From NCBI GenBank assembly GCA_027623235.1, contig JAQBVJ010000085.1, positions 1 through 32,017 of the forward strand: a stretch of DNA of 32,017 nt, given 5' to 3'. The position numbers and the translations under genes were made by a program. Below the pieces are notes generated by a model. The model did no database searches. It was not told the origin of the DNA and worked only from the letters and a program-made list of their open reading frames with translations. Below, in pieces: positions 1 to 7,421 of the stretch (positions are counted from its first letter, which is position 1; each line of letters opens with the position of its first letter). Origin of the DNA: Planctomycetota bacterium. Its GTDB lineage: Bacteria; Planctomycetota; Planctomycetia; Planctomycetales; Planctomycetaceae.

Positions 1-117
1 GGAGAAACCAAAGCAAGTCCAACGCAAGCAAGGCACACGCCGGGATGAGCAAACATCACGCGGAACAAAAACGGATCAAGCTGCCTCCATCGTCAACCCC
101 GAATTTTTAACAGCCCA

Positions 118-140
118 GGGTAAGCCTCCTGCTTGCCGAG
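118..140. repeat. Extra unit of the TAAGC-type hairpin repeat
   Basis: Positions 118-140 read as a near copy of the unit at 145-167 (GGTAAGC, then CTCCTGCTTGCC against ATCCTGCTTGCC). It forms AAGC/GCTT stems around a short TCC-centred loop. It sits just outside the 107-bp repeat arm at 142-248 and has no counterpart beside the other arm, so it looks like a local tandem duplication of one hairpin. Confidence 0.55.
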
Positions 141-141
141 A

Positions 142-248
142 GTGGGGTAAGCATCCTGCTTGCCGACGTTCTGTGTGCGGACATCGCAAGCTGGAAGCTT
201 ACGCCACGGAAACTGCGCCCCGTAAATTCCGCTTTGACGAAGCACTAC
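142..248 (-). repeat. 107-bp gene-3'-end repeat, left copy
   Basis: This 107-bp stretch matches the reverse complement of 9235-9341 with 4 mismatches by hand alignment. It contains two small palindromes with 3-nt loops: AAGCA-TCC-TGCTT (149-161) and AAGCT-GGA-AGCTT (188-200). Read on the minus strand it begins at the last codon of gpsA, and the gpsA stop codon TAG (247-245) lies inside it. The other copy starts one base after the stop of the S9 peptidase and has the same orientation relative to its gene, so the element appears tied to gene 3' ends. REP/BIME-like behaviour is an inference. Confidence 0.8.
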
Positions 249-1234
249 TCGCCGCGAGGCGGACGGCCCATCAGGGAATCCGTTGCCGATTCCGGCCTCT
301 TGCCTTCGAACAGGACCGCGTAAACCTCGCGCGTAATCGGCATGTCCACGTTGTGTTTCTGAGCGAGCTCGTGAACGCTGCGCGTCGTACGGACTCCTTC
401 GGCGACGGCCGACATGCTGCTGAGAATTTCGTCGAGCGATTTGCCTTTGCCCAGTTCCATACCGACGTGGCGGTTTCGGCTGAATCCGCTGATGCAGGTT
501 GTGATGAGGTCGCCGATTCCCGCGAGGCCGAACAGGGTGTTGGGATCCGCTCCGAACGCCGAGCCGAACCGAGTCAGCTCAACGAGCCCTCGCGTCATCA
601 GTCCGGCCTTGGCGTTATCACCGAAGCTCATTCCATCGCAGATACCGACAGCGATGGCGATGACGTTTTTCAGTGCGCCGCCGAGCTCAACGCCGACAAT
701 GTCCTCGTTGGTGTAGACGCGAAAGCGGTCTGTGCTGAAAACTTCCTGGACGAGCTTTGCGAGTTCCGGATCCGCCGAGGCGGCGACAAGGCTCGCGGGT
801 TTGCGGCGGGCAATCTCTTCCGCGTGGCTGGGGCCCGCCAGGACAGCGACCTGCGAGCAGCCCAGGACGTCCGTCACGATCTGGCTGGGACGAAGAAACG
901 TTTCGTTTTCAAGGCCTTTAATGACGCTCACAACGGGCACAGTGGAAGGCAGAATGTCCCGGTACCGGGTCAACGCCTCGCGCAGAAACGCGGTTGGGAT
1001 TGCAGCGACAATTAAAGCTGCGTCCTCAACGGCGGCTGCAAGATCGCTGGTGATTTCGATTCCGTCGGGAATCGGAATGCCCGGAAGCAGGCGGGCGTTC
1101 TCGCGGTCCCGCTGCATCTGCTCAGCGAAGTCCGGGTTCCTCGCCCAGACAGTCACGTGCTGATCGGGTTTTTCCGAAAGCACGGCCGCACAGGCTGTCC
1201 CCATCGCTCCGCCACCAAGAACTGTGATCTTCAT
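245..1234 (-). CDS. gpsA: NAD(P)+-dependent glycerol-3-phosphate dehydrogenase
   Basis: GpsA reduces dihydroxyacetone phosphate to sn-glycerol-3-phosphate in the cytoplasm, supplying the backbone for phospholipids. The 329-aa product has the usual family length. It opens with a Rossmann dinucleotide motif (VLGGGAMGTA, residues 5-14) and carries the conserved VISxxKGLE-type stretch (VVSVIKGLE) and the C-terminal domain signature ELGGALKNVIAIAVGICDG, whose lysine is the family's catalytic residue. It ends in GLAGIGDL and a Ser-Arg-Asn-rich loop that binds substrate phosphate. The ATG at 1234 has no clear Shine-Dalgarno. Its stop codon falls within the 107-bp repeat at 142-248, so the last bases of the gene have been supplied by or fused to a repeated element. 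Confidence 0.96.
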   Translation of the reverse strand: MKITVLGGGAMGTACAAVLSEKPDQHVTVWARNPDFAEQMQRDRENARLLPGIPIPDGIEITSDLAAAVEDAALIVAAIPTAFLREALTRYRDILPSTVPVVSVIKGLENETFLRPSQIVTDVLGCSQVAVLAGPSHAEEIARRKPASLVAASADPELAKLVQEVFSTDRFRVYTNEDIVGVELGGALKNVIAIAVGICDGMSFGDNAKAGLMTRGLVELTRFGSAFGADPNTLFGLAGIGDLITTCISGFSRNRHVGMELGKGKSLDEILSSMSAVAEGVRTTRSVHELAQKHNVDMPITREVYAVLFEGKRPESATDSLMGRPPRGE

Positions 1235-1559
1235 CTGCGTCGTCGTCCGATTGTCTGTCGAGGCAAATTGCCTGGCGGTGGATGTGGCCGGGAGTAGGAC
1301 TCGTTGATCTGTGACGGTTGTTACGGCTTCGAGGAGTTTGACCGGCTCATCCTGACAACTCTGCAGAAGCCGATTTGCCGACTGCGAAAATGCGACCTAA
1401 GTTGAAGCGTCTCAGACAGACGGCGTGCCAGGCGAATTTGCGTAACGCCAATCCCGGCCGCAACTGCAACCTGATCCGGGACACACTCCACTTGCCTTTT
1501 CGCCGTTCCACGCCAGGCGAAGCGGGCTGATTTTTGAAACGTCCGGAAGGAGTATCGTC
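1235..1559. other. 325-bp divergent intergenic region
   Basis: This gap lies between the start of gpsA (minus) and the small gene at 1560 (plus), so it should hold both promoters. I see no convincing sigma-70 -35/-10 pair and no strong hairpin. Longer open frames crossing it on the minus strand overlap real genes and look like shadows. Confidence 0.5.
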
Positions 1560-1814
1560 ATGCAGGCAACCGAGCTGCAACAGACCACGAGTGGTTCCAC
1601 GGTGTTCGAAGACCGCCGAAAAGAGAACGGCCCTTCGCGATCCGGCGGACCGGAGCGGCGTCAGTTTCAGGACTCGCGAGATTCGGGTAACCCTGACGCG
1701 ATCGAGCTTGCCGAGGCCATCGACAGCTACAAGTCGACGCACCGACGCCGATTCATCACGTTCGAAGAACTGCACAGCGTGATCGAGAGTCTCGGCTATG
1801 TGAAGACCCGGTAG
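1560..1814 (+). CDS. Small conserved-looking hypothetical protein
   Basis: An 84-aa protein with a strong ribosome binding site (GGAAGGAG about 7 nt before the ATG). The N-terminal half is polar, rich in Gly, Arg, Ser and Gln, and probably disordered. The C-terminal half (residues 48-84: ELAEAIDSYKSTHRRRFITF onward, then EELHSVIESLGYVK) looks like a compact amphipathic helical domain. No catalytic motif, signal peptide or membrane segment is visible. I cannot name the family, although this type of C-terminal sequence is in my recollection typical of small planctomycete proteins. It converges with mutY, whose stop is only 37 bp away. Confidence 0.75.
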   Translation: MQATELQQTTSGSTVFEDRRKENGPSRSGGPERRQFQDSRDSGNPDAIELAEAIDSYKSTHRRRFITFEELHSVIESLGYVKTR

Positions 1815-1825
1815 ACTGGTTCGTT

Positions 1826-1859
1826 GACGAGGCTTTACAGCAGACGAGGCTCTACAGCA
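1826..1859. repeat. 17-bp tandem duplication at the mutY stop codon
   Basis: Two adjacent 17-bp units (1826-1842 and 1843-1859) differ at one base. The mutY stop codon (1854-1852, TAG on the minus strand) lies in the second unit, and the first unit is left outside the gene. It looks like a recent replication-slippage duplication. Confidence 0.75.
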
Positions 1860-3018
1860 GACGCATCTGTTTCGCGTCGTGCTGCAGCCGTTTCGCCAGC
1901 TTGCGGCCGGTTGTGGAGAGCGGGTACGCCTCGAAGTCAGCCGGCGCGACCCAGCGTTGTGTCTCGGTTTCGGCGAGGGCCGACGGATTCTCAACGCTCG
2001 CGAACAGACACTGCAGCCGGATCTGGTAGCGAGTCACCGAGTGTTTCTGCTCGGCGAGAAATCGCTCGATCTGAATTCGCAGTCCGGTTTGCTCCTGGAC
2101 TGCCTGCTCAACGTGCGCGGTGAATCTCCGCGCGAGCGGTTTGCCGGATTCGAAACCGGATTCCGGGACGAGCAATTCGGCCTCGCCCAACGGAAATCGA
2201 ACGAAGTCCCACAGACCCGCCCAGCGCTGATCTTCCGCGTTCTGACGAAGCAGAAAGCGGCCGCCGTGGCGGACGGCGACGGAAACTTCGACGACCTGCG
2301 TGATCTGCTGTCGCGGCGCTCTCCTCGGGATCTGCTCCTGTTTGCCGAGGGCGAACGCCTGGCACGACGAGCGGACCGGGCAGCTCGGGCAATCCGGTTC
2401 GGTCGGTGTGCAGACGAGCGAACCGAGTTCCATGATCGACTGATTAAACGGTCCGACGTTTTTCCGTGGCAGCAGATGCTCGGCGAACGCCCACAGCGTC
2501 TTCTGGCCGCGCGATGCGCGCGGGTCGTCTTCGTATCCGAGCATCCGTGAGAACAGTCGCAGCGTGTTCGCTTCAACAATCGGTGCCGGAATGTCAAACG
2601 CGAAGGACAGAATCGCGCCGGCGGTGTAGCGACCGATGCCGGGCAGCGCCATGAGGTCGTCGACAGTACGCGGAAACTCGCCGTCGGTAGTCTCGACAAG
2701 TTGCTTTGCTGTTTTATGAATGTTCCTCGCGCGGCTGTAATAGCCGAGGCCCTCCCAGTAGCGCAGCACGTCATCCTGCTCGGCCCGCGCGAGGTCGTGG
2801 ATCGTCGGGAAGCGGGTGAGGAATCGCTCGAAGTACGGCACCACTGCAGTCACCGTCGTCTGCTGCAGCATGATCTCGCTGATCCAGATCGGGTACGCCT
2901 CGCCGGTCTCGCGCCACGGAAGAGTCCGGGCTCGCTTCGCGTACCACGACTGCAGACTCCGCCGCAGCCGGGTGCGCGTTGCCGAGTCGAGCGGTTCAAA
3001 AAGTGGCTCGGTCGGCAT
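1852..3018 (-). CDS. mutY: A/G-specific adenine DNA glycosylase (MutY)
   Basis: MutY removes adenine mispaired with 8-oxoguanine. The 388-aa protein has the full architecture: the helical domain with WISEIMLQQTTV (Glu48, equivalent to the catalytic Glu), the helix-hairpin-helix LPGIGRYTAGAI (125-136), a [4Fe-4S] cluster C-x6-C-x2-C-x5-C (Cys203, 210, 213, 219) and a NUDIX-like C-terminal domain (about 240-388) that recognises 8-oxoG. The position of the catalytic Asp in E. coli MutY (PILDGN) reads PIVEAN here, so it is Glu149; this is a conservative change that may mark a lineage variant. It lies 12 bp downstream of the TRIC-like gene in one probable minus-strand operon. No strong Shine-Dalgarno precedes the ATG. 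Confidence 0.95.
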   Translation of the reverse strand: MPTEPLFEPLDSATRTRLRRSLQSWYAKRARTLPWRETGEAYPIWISEIMLQQTTVTAVVPYFERFLTRFPTIHDLARAEQDDVLRYWEGLGYYSRARNIHKTAKQLVETTDGEFPRTVDDLMALPGIGRYTAGAILSFAFDIPAPIVEANTLRLFSRMLGYEDDPRASRGQKTLWAFAEHLLPRKNVGPFNQSIMELGSLVCTPTEPDCPSCPVRSSCQAFALGKQEQIPRRAPRQQITQVVEVSVAVRHGGRFLLRQNAEDQRWAGLWDFVRFPLGEAELLVPESGFESGKPLARRFTAHVEQAVQEQTGLRIQIERFLAEQKHSVTRYQIRLQCLFASVENPSALAETETQRWVAPADFEAYPLSTTGRKLAKRLQHDAKQMRLL

Positions 3019-3030
3019 CGCAGCGGGCTC

Positions 3031-3687
3031 TCAATCCAAAGGCGGCTCAGCGGGAACTGTGGGTTCAGGCGGAGTGCCACTTTGTTTGAGCGGCGCGGCG
3101 GGCAGTCTGACATCCCATCGCAGCGCGACAAGCCTCACGACGAGGACTGCGGCAATTCCGGTCCAGAGGGCAACAGACTCGGGAGCAATCTCGCGAACAC
3201 CCAGAAAAACCCAGCAACCGGAAAAGGAACAGGTCGCGTAAAGCGGCGTGTGAGGACGAAAAATGCTGGGGACGTCGTTACAGATGACGTCGCCAATCAC
3301 TCCGCCAAAAGTGCCGGTGATGACTCCAAAAAGAGACGCGATGAACAGCGACGTGTCCGCTTCGAGCGCGTACCCGGCCCCGACGATGCTGAACAGGCCG
3401 AGCCCCAGCGCGTCCGGAACGTGCAGCCAGTGCTCGATCCGCGACGGCATTCTCGTCAACGGCGTCAGCACGGCTGCGATCAGGAAGACCAGCACGGGGT
3501 AATGAGCATTGCTGATCCAGAACAACGGATGCCGGTCCAGCAACAGATCCCTCAGCGTGCCACCGCCGAACGCCATCACGAAAGCGACACTGAAGACTCC
3601 GACGAAATCCATTTCCTTCCGCCGGGCGAGCAGCCCGCCATAAATCGATGCGGCGACCACGGCAAGAAGCTCGATCAGCTGCAGCAT
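3031..3687 (-). CDS. UPF0126/TRIC-type membrane protein
   Basis: A 218-aa integral membrane protein with about seven hydrophobic segments and the internal duplication typical of UPF0126 (YicG/TRIC) proteins: GGGTLRDLLLD in the first half and FGGVIGDVI in the second. Family members form trimeric cation-channel-like bundles; some bacterial ones are suggested to carry amino acids, so the substrate cannot be stated. The length fits the family (about 200-220 aa). It is probably co-transcribed with mutY, 12 bp downstream, though no functional link is obvious. Confidence 0.88.
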   Translation of the reverse strand: MLQLIELLAVVAASIYGGLLARRKEMDFVGVFSVAFVMAFGGGTLRDLLLDRHPLFWISNAHYPVLVFLIAAVLTPLTRMPSRIEHWLHVPDALGLGLFSIVGAGYALEADTSLFIASLFGVITGTFGGVIGDVICNDVPSIFRPHTPLYATCSFSGCWVFLGVREIAPESVALWTGIAAVLVVRLVALRWDVRLPAAPLKQSGTPPEPTVPAEPPLD

Positions 3688-3878
3688 GTTGTCGTCCCGT
3701 CAGGTCAGAGTCGCAGGAAACCGTCGGACACAGTCCACCTGGGACGCGTTCGGCCCTGCTTCACACGGTCGCCACGCTCGCTCGCATGAGTTGACGAGGA
3801 CGCGCCCCGTCACTGCGACCTGCCTGCAGGTTTCGAACATCCGACTGAACTCGGCTGTTGGCCGAGCTGCACCGGCAA

Positions 3879-6083
3879 TCAGCCCTGGACCTTTCGGTAG
3901 AAATATTTGCGGACGATTTCCTCTGATGGAGGGGTCGTCGCGCGGGTTGCCAGGAAGGTGATCAGGAAGGACACGCCCAGGCCGACGATGATCGGGTCGA
4001 AGTCGAACAGACGGTACGGGCGGAAGAAGCTTCCGTTCGTAAAGATGCCGGCTGTGTACATCGCGAAGTGAGCGGCGAATCCGGACAGCATGCCGATGAT
4101 GCAGCCCGATTCAGTCGCTCTCGGCCAGTACAGCAGGAAGACGACCGGAGCCAGGAAGCACGCCGCCAGGCCGCTGCCGACGTACACGATGATATCCTGC
4201 AGGAAGTTCGGCGGATTAATCGCAACGACCATCGCCGCGGTGCCGACAATCAGCGTGCAGAGGTAGCTCATCTTTTTGATGGATCCCTCGCTGGCGTCCG
4301 GCTTGATGTTTCGCTGGTAGATGTCCCGCACGACAGCCGACGAGATCATCAGCAGGAAGCTGTCGACCGTCGACATGACGGCGGCAAACGGAGCAGCGAT
4401 CAGCAGGCCGCCCAGCCAGCCGGCTCCGATGGAGTCGGTCAGGTAGACAGCCATTTCGGGCATGATGCGGTCGGGCTCGGCTTCCATGCCGGGGACAAGA
4501 ACCCGGGCGCAACAGAAGATGACGACCAGCGGCAGATAGATGCAGGTGTAATAAATCGCGACTGTGAAGATCGCCCGTTGAAGTGTGCGGGAATTGTTAA
4601 AGGCCATCAGGCGAACCATGTTGCTCGGCTGACCGGCTCCGGAAATCGCCCACATGAAGAAGAAGGAAATCGCGACGGACAGCGGCAGGAAGCCGAGCGA
4701 ATCGCGAGGGCTCGGCCCCGGACCAGTCACATAGTGGCCCTGCTCACCGTGTCCGTACTGGTAGGAGACCGGGGACATGCTCGCGCTGACCAGCGTGAGC
4801 GGGTTGTCTTTGTTCCACGTCATCACCGCGGAGTCAAAGTCGTTACCTTCGGCGACTCGCAGGTCGACATTCCGAGGTACTTGAAACGGACCGGCTGCCT
4901 CGACGACCCGGAAATTCCGCAGCGTTCCTTTGGAGTCCTTCGCGACGACGTATTCTCCACTTTTGAACTCATAGTCACCGGTCATCGGACCGGGATGAAC
5001 CGTGATCGAGCCACGGGAATCGCCAGGATTTGAAAACGTCACCGCGACCAGGTCCTCGCGGAAGTTGAGATCGATTTCGCCTTTCATTGTCACGGAGTCG
5101 TCTTCTCCCGCGAGGATCCGTTTGACCTCGGACGGGGAAGTAATTTCGAGGACTTCCACGAAGTTGATTTCGTCTCCGGGCTGGATCGTGGCCGGGCGGG
5201 CAACGCGGAAGACGCGCGTGGGATTCCGGGTAGAACTCATCAGCCAGTCGTCGTTGTCGAGCACGACGGCTTCGGTCAGCGGTTTCGTGCTTGCGACTTC
5301 CGCATAGCCTCGCATCGGTGGAGTCATCGTCGACATTTCCTGAGTCGCGAAGCTCAGTCCTCCGACCGCAGAGATCGCGAGCGGCAGCAGAATCAGGACG
5401 CCGAGAATCATCACGATGCCCTGCATGACGTCCGTCCAGACGACCGCATGGAAGCCGCCGTAAGTCGTGTACGCGATGACGGCGACGCCGAAGAACAACA
5501 GGCAGACCAGGTACTGCCCGTCGGTGCCGAAGAACGTCGAGCCCTCCAGCCAGGTCGACACGCTCGCCGAGAAGTCGGTAAAGATCTTCACGTCGCTCAG
5601 CAGGACTTTGAGGATGGTGGCTCCCGCTTTGAACTGAGCCACCAGGTTAAACGACATGAAAAAGACGATCAGGATCACAGCCAGCAATCCGAACCGCTTG
5701 CTGTTAAACCGGTCCCGCAGCACGTCAGGAATCGTGATCGCTCCTGAAATTCGCGCGACTTGATTCAGTCGCTTTCCGATGAACCCCATCGTGCAGATCG
5801 GCACAACCATGTAACTGCCAATCCACAAAGCCAGCACCCAGCCGTGCGTATAAATCTTCGCCGGGAACCCGGTGAACGATCCGCCGGACGAGCTCGTCGC
5901 GGCGAACGTCAGAGCGAACGCCCACACGCCCAGGCCGCGGCTGCCGAGGAAGTATTCGCTCATGAAGCTTTTGGACTTCATCAGCTGATTGGACAACGCG
6001 GCGATTCCGAAAACCGCCAACGTGTAAATCATAAATGTGACGAGAGCCGCGTTGGAATCGGCGGCGAGCAGAGGAGTCATCAT
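3879..6083 (-). CDS. Sodium:solute symporter with a large inserted extramembrane domain
   Basis: A 734-aa SSF-family transporter that should couple solute uptake to the sodium gradient. The core starts with helices around residues 12-240 (TFAATSSSGGSFTGFP at 59-74, IAYTTYGGFHAVVWTDVMQG at 203-222) and resumes at about 465 with further helices to near the C-terminus. Residues about 265-455 form a hydrophilic, beta-rich insertion that normal SSF proteins of about 500 aa lack. The start overlaps the stop of the upstream small membrane gene by 4 nt (ATGA), so the two are translationally coupled. A YhdT-like partner suggests a PanF-like (pantothenate) relation, but the substrate is not established. 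Confidence 0.93.
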   Translation of the reverse strand: MMTPLLAADSNAALVTFMIYTLAVFGIAALSNQLMKSKSFMSEYFLGSRGLGVWAFALTFAATSSSGGSFTGFPAKIYTHGWVLALWIGSYMVVPICTMGFIGKRLNQVARISGAITIPDVLRDRFNSKRFGLLAVILIVFFMSFNLVAQFKAGATILKVLLSDVKIFTDFSASVSTWLEGSTFFGTDGQYLVCLLFFGVAVIAYTTYGGFHAVVWTDVMQGIVMILGVLILLPLAISAVGGLSFATQEMSTMTPPMRGYAEVASTKPLTEAVVLDNDDWLMSSTRNPTRVFRVARPATIQPGDEINFVEVLEITSPSEVKRILAGEDDSVTMKGEIDLNFREDLVAVTFSNPGDSRGSITVHPGPMTGDYEFKSGEYVVAKDSKGTLRNFRVVEAAGPFQVPRNVDLRVAEGNDFDSAVMTWNKDNPLTLVSASMSPVSYQYGHGEQGHYVTGPGPSPRDSLGFLPLSVAISFFFMWAISGAGQPSNMVRLMAFNNSRTLQRAIFTVAIYYTCIYLPLVVIFCCARVLVPGMEAEPDRIMPEMAVYLTDSIGAGWLGGLLIAAPFAAVMSTVDSFLLMISSAVVRDIYQRNIKPDASEGSIKKMSYLCTLIVGTAAMVVAINPPNFLQDIIVYVGSGLAACFLAPVVFLLYWPRATESGCIIGMLSGFAAHFAMYTAGIFTNGSFFRPYRLFDFDPIIVGLGVSFLITFLATRATTPPSEEIVRKYFYRKVQG

Positions 6084-6448
6084 TTGGACCCCTCCCCGTC
6101 AGCGGACGCCGTTTTCGAGTCGACCGGCTCTTCGCCCGCGACCTCTCCGAGCGGGTCATTCTTGATGTACCGGAAACACAGCCAGATCGTCGCGCCGTCG
6201 GCTGCCAGCCAGGGAAGGAGCAGTCCCCAGAAAATCCAGCTGGGCATTCCCATCACGGTCGGCACCTGACGCGGCACAACTTCCTGCCCGTAACCCATCG
6301 CGTAGCAGACCGGAACGGCCCACAGCAGACAGAGGAACCAGAGCAGAAAAATCGCGATCGCCTCGCGACGCGAATTCAGAAAAACCGGGTCGAGCTCAAA
6401 TTGCTCGCCGCCGGAACTGGCCGGTGCGGCATCAGCCGGAGGAGACAT
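6080..6448 (-). CDS. Small DUF997/YhdT-like membrane protein, partner of the symporter
   Basis: A 122-aa protein with two clear membrane helices (about 30-52 and 69-92) between polar ends. The core (DPVF..RREA.., then GMPSWIFWGLLLPWLAADG and FRYIKNDP) resembles DUF997/YhdT proteins, which are typically encoded next to sodium/pantothenate symporters. The stop codon overlaps the start of the symporter gene by 4 nt. It is probably an accessory subunit. The family call is from motif resemblance; another small symporter-subunit family is possible. Confidence 0.8.
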   Translation of the reverse strand: MSPPADAAPASSGGEQFELDPVFLNSRREAIAIFLLWFLCLLWAVPVCYAMGYGQEVVPRQVPTVMGMPSWIFWGLLLPWLAADGATIWLCFRYIKNDPLGEVAGEEPVDSKTASADGEGSK

Positions 6449-6594
6449 AAGAACTTCTTTCGTCAGGGCGAGGTCTCAGGGAGCGGATCAGTGTAGCCCG
6501 TTGCCCGAACGGATCAAATTCAGTCAATGCGTCCTGCCGTGAGTGAAAGTCGGATTTATCGTGTCTGCTGTGCGACGCTGCCGGTCATTGAGAT

Positions 6595-6679
6595 CGAATT
6601 TCACGTAGAGGCGCAAAGCTCGCTGAGAAAACGCTACTCTGCGATCTTTGCGCCTCTGCGTGAAATTCGCGTCCGCCTG
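6595..6679. repeat. MITE-like long inverted repeat (24-bp arms)
   Basis: Arms at 6595-6618 and 6656-6679 are complementary over 24 bp with a single T/C difference (a G-U pair in RNA). Four further pairs (TCGC/GCGA) extend the stem inward after one mismatch. The consensus GCAGAGGCGCAAAG with TTTCACG is a type of dispersed repeat that I recall from planctomycete and other bacterial genomes, where it creates false reading frames with HAEAQR-like peptides; exactly that peptide appears here at the end of a minus-strand shadow frame. It lies 19 bp before the S9 peptidase start. Confidence 0.75.
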
Positions 6680-6698
6680 ACTGAATAAAGAGCGAACC

Positions 6699-7397
6699 AT
6701 GCACCGTCTGTCTCTCCGTCTTCGCCACAGATTTCTGTGCCTGCTGTTCTTCGTCCTGGCAATCTCTTTTCCCCTGGAGAGTCACGCCCAGGACCGCCGC
6801 CCGCGCGTTTACAAATCGAGCGTCACGCCGAACTGGTTCGCAGACAACGCGCACTTCTGGTACCGCAACGAGGGCAAGGAAGGTCGCTTTGAGTACGTCC
6901 TCGTCGACGCCGTCAACGGAATTCGCAAACCGGCGTTCGATCATGACCGCCTGGCGAAGCTGCTGCTGGAATCGGGCCTCAAAGCGGACGCTGTCGAGAA
7001 GCTTTCCCTGGACCGGCTTCGATTTGACATCGCGGAAAAGAAATTCGCCTTTCGAGTTGCCGGCGGTTTCTGGCGGTGCAGTCTCGACACGGACAAACTC
7101 ACGAAGCTCACCGAAAAAGAATTCGCAGGCGAGTCCGCCGGTTCCGGGAATGCGGCAGGCTACGTCCCTCGCCAGAGCCAACAGAACGGACCGGAGACCT
7201 ACATCACTTTTATCAACAGCACGAAAGAGCCTGTCGAAGTTCACTGGGTCGACTTGTCCGGCAAACGCGTCAGCTACGGCAGAATCGAATCTGGCAAGGA
7301 ACGGGAACAGCACACCTTCGCACTTCACGTGTGGGAAGTGACGAATGAGAAAGGCGAACTCCTGACCGCATTCGTCGGTGCCGAGGCTCACACGTGA
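6699..7397 (+). CDS. N-terminal part of a secreted S9 peptidase, with pVHL-like beta domain (ends at an in-frame TGA)
   Basis: This 232-aa frame has a signal peptide (hydrophobic core FLCLLFFVLAISF, cleavage near Ala30), a segment of the kind that precedes the DPP-IV propeller (about 35-150), and a domain at about 166-226 resembling the beta domain of the von Hippel-Lindau protein (TYITFINSTKEPVEVHWVDL, then SYG, REQHTF, HVWEV). The stop TGA at 7395-7397 is in the same frame as the peptidase frame that follows from 7422, with no stop between. Joined, the two give about 844 aa, a natural length for a pVHL/DPP-IV/S9 fusion. A single C-to-T change (CGA to TGA) or a base error would explain the split. 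The pVHL beta domain may bind hydroxyproline-containing peptides; that is inference. Confidence 0.8.
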   Translation: MHRLSLRLRHRFLCLLFFVLAISFPLESHAQDRRPRVYKSSVTPNWFADNAHFWYRNEGKEGRFEYVLVDAVNGIRKPAFDHDRLAKLLLESGLKADAVEKLSLDRLRFDIAEKKFAFRVAGGFWRCSLDTDKLTKLTEKEFAGESAGSGNAAGYVPRQSQQNGPETYITFINSTKEPVEVHWVDLSGKRVSYGRIESGKEREQHTFALHVWEVTNEKGELLTAFVGAEAHT

Positions 7398-7421
7398 GCC
7401 GAAATCACGGGCAAGGTCAAA

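Noticed and set aside
173..1015. 280-codon plus-strand frame opposite gpsA
   Set aside because: It runs antisense to a clear gpsA with all family motifs and has no recognisable domain; a high-GC shadow.
1347..1994. 215-codon minus-strand frame across 1347-1994
   Set aside because: It overlaps the small plus-strand gene with a strong ribosome site and the end of mutY; Arg/Ser-rich composition typical of a shadow.
2701..3789. 362-codon plus-strand frame antisense to mutY and the TRIC-like gene
   Set aside because: Low-complexity Arg/Gln/His/Asp-rich shadow of two well-supported genes.
6585..7391. 268-codon minus-strand frame antisense to the pVHL-domain gene
   Set aside because: Its C-terminal HAEAQR peptide comes from the inverted repeat at 6595-6679, and the rest is antisense to a gene with a signal peptide.
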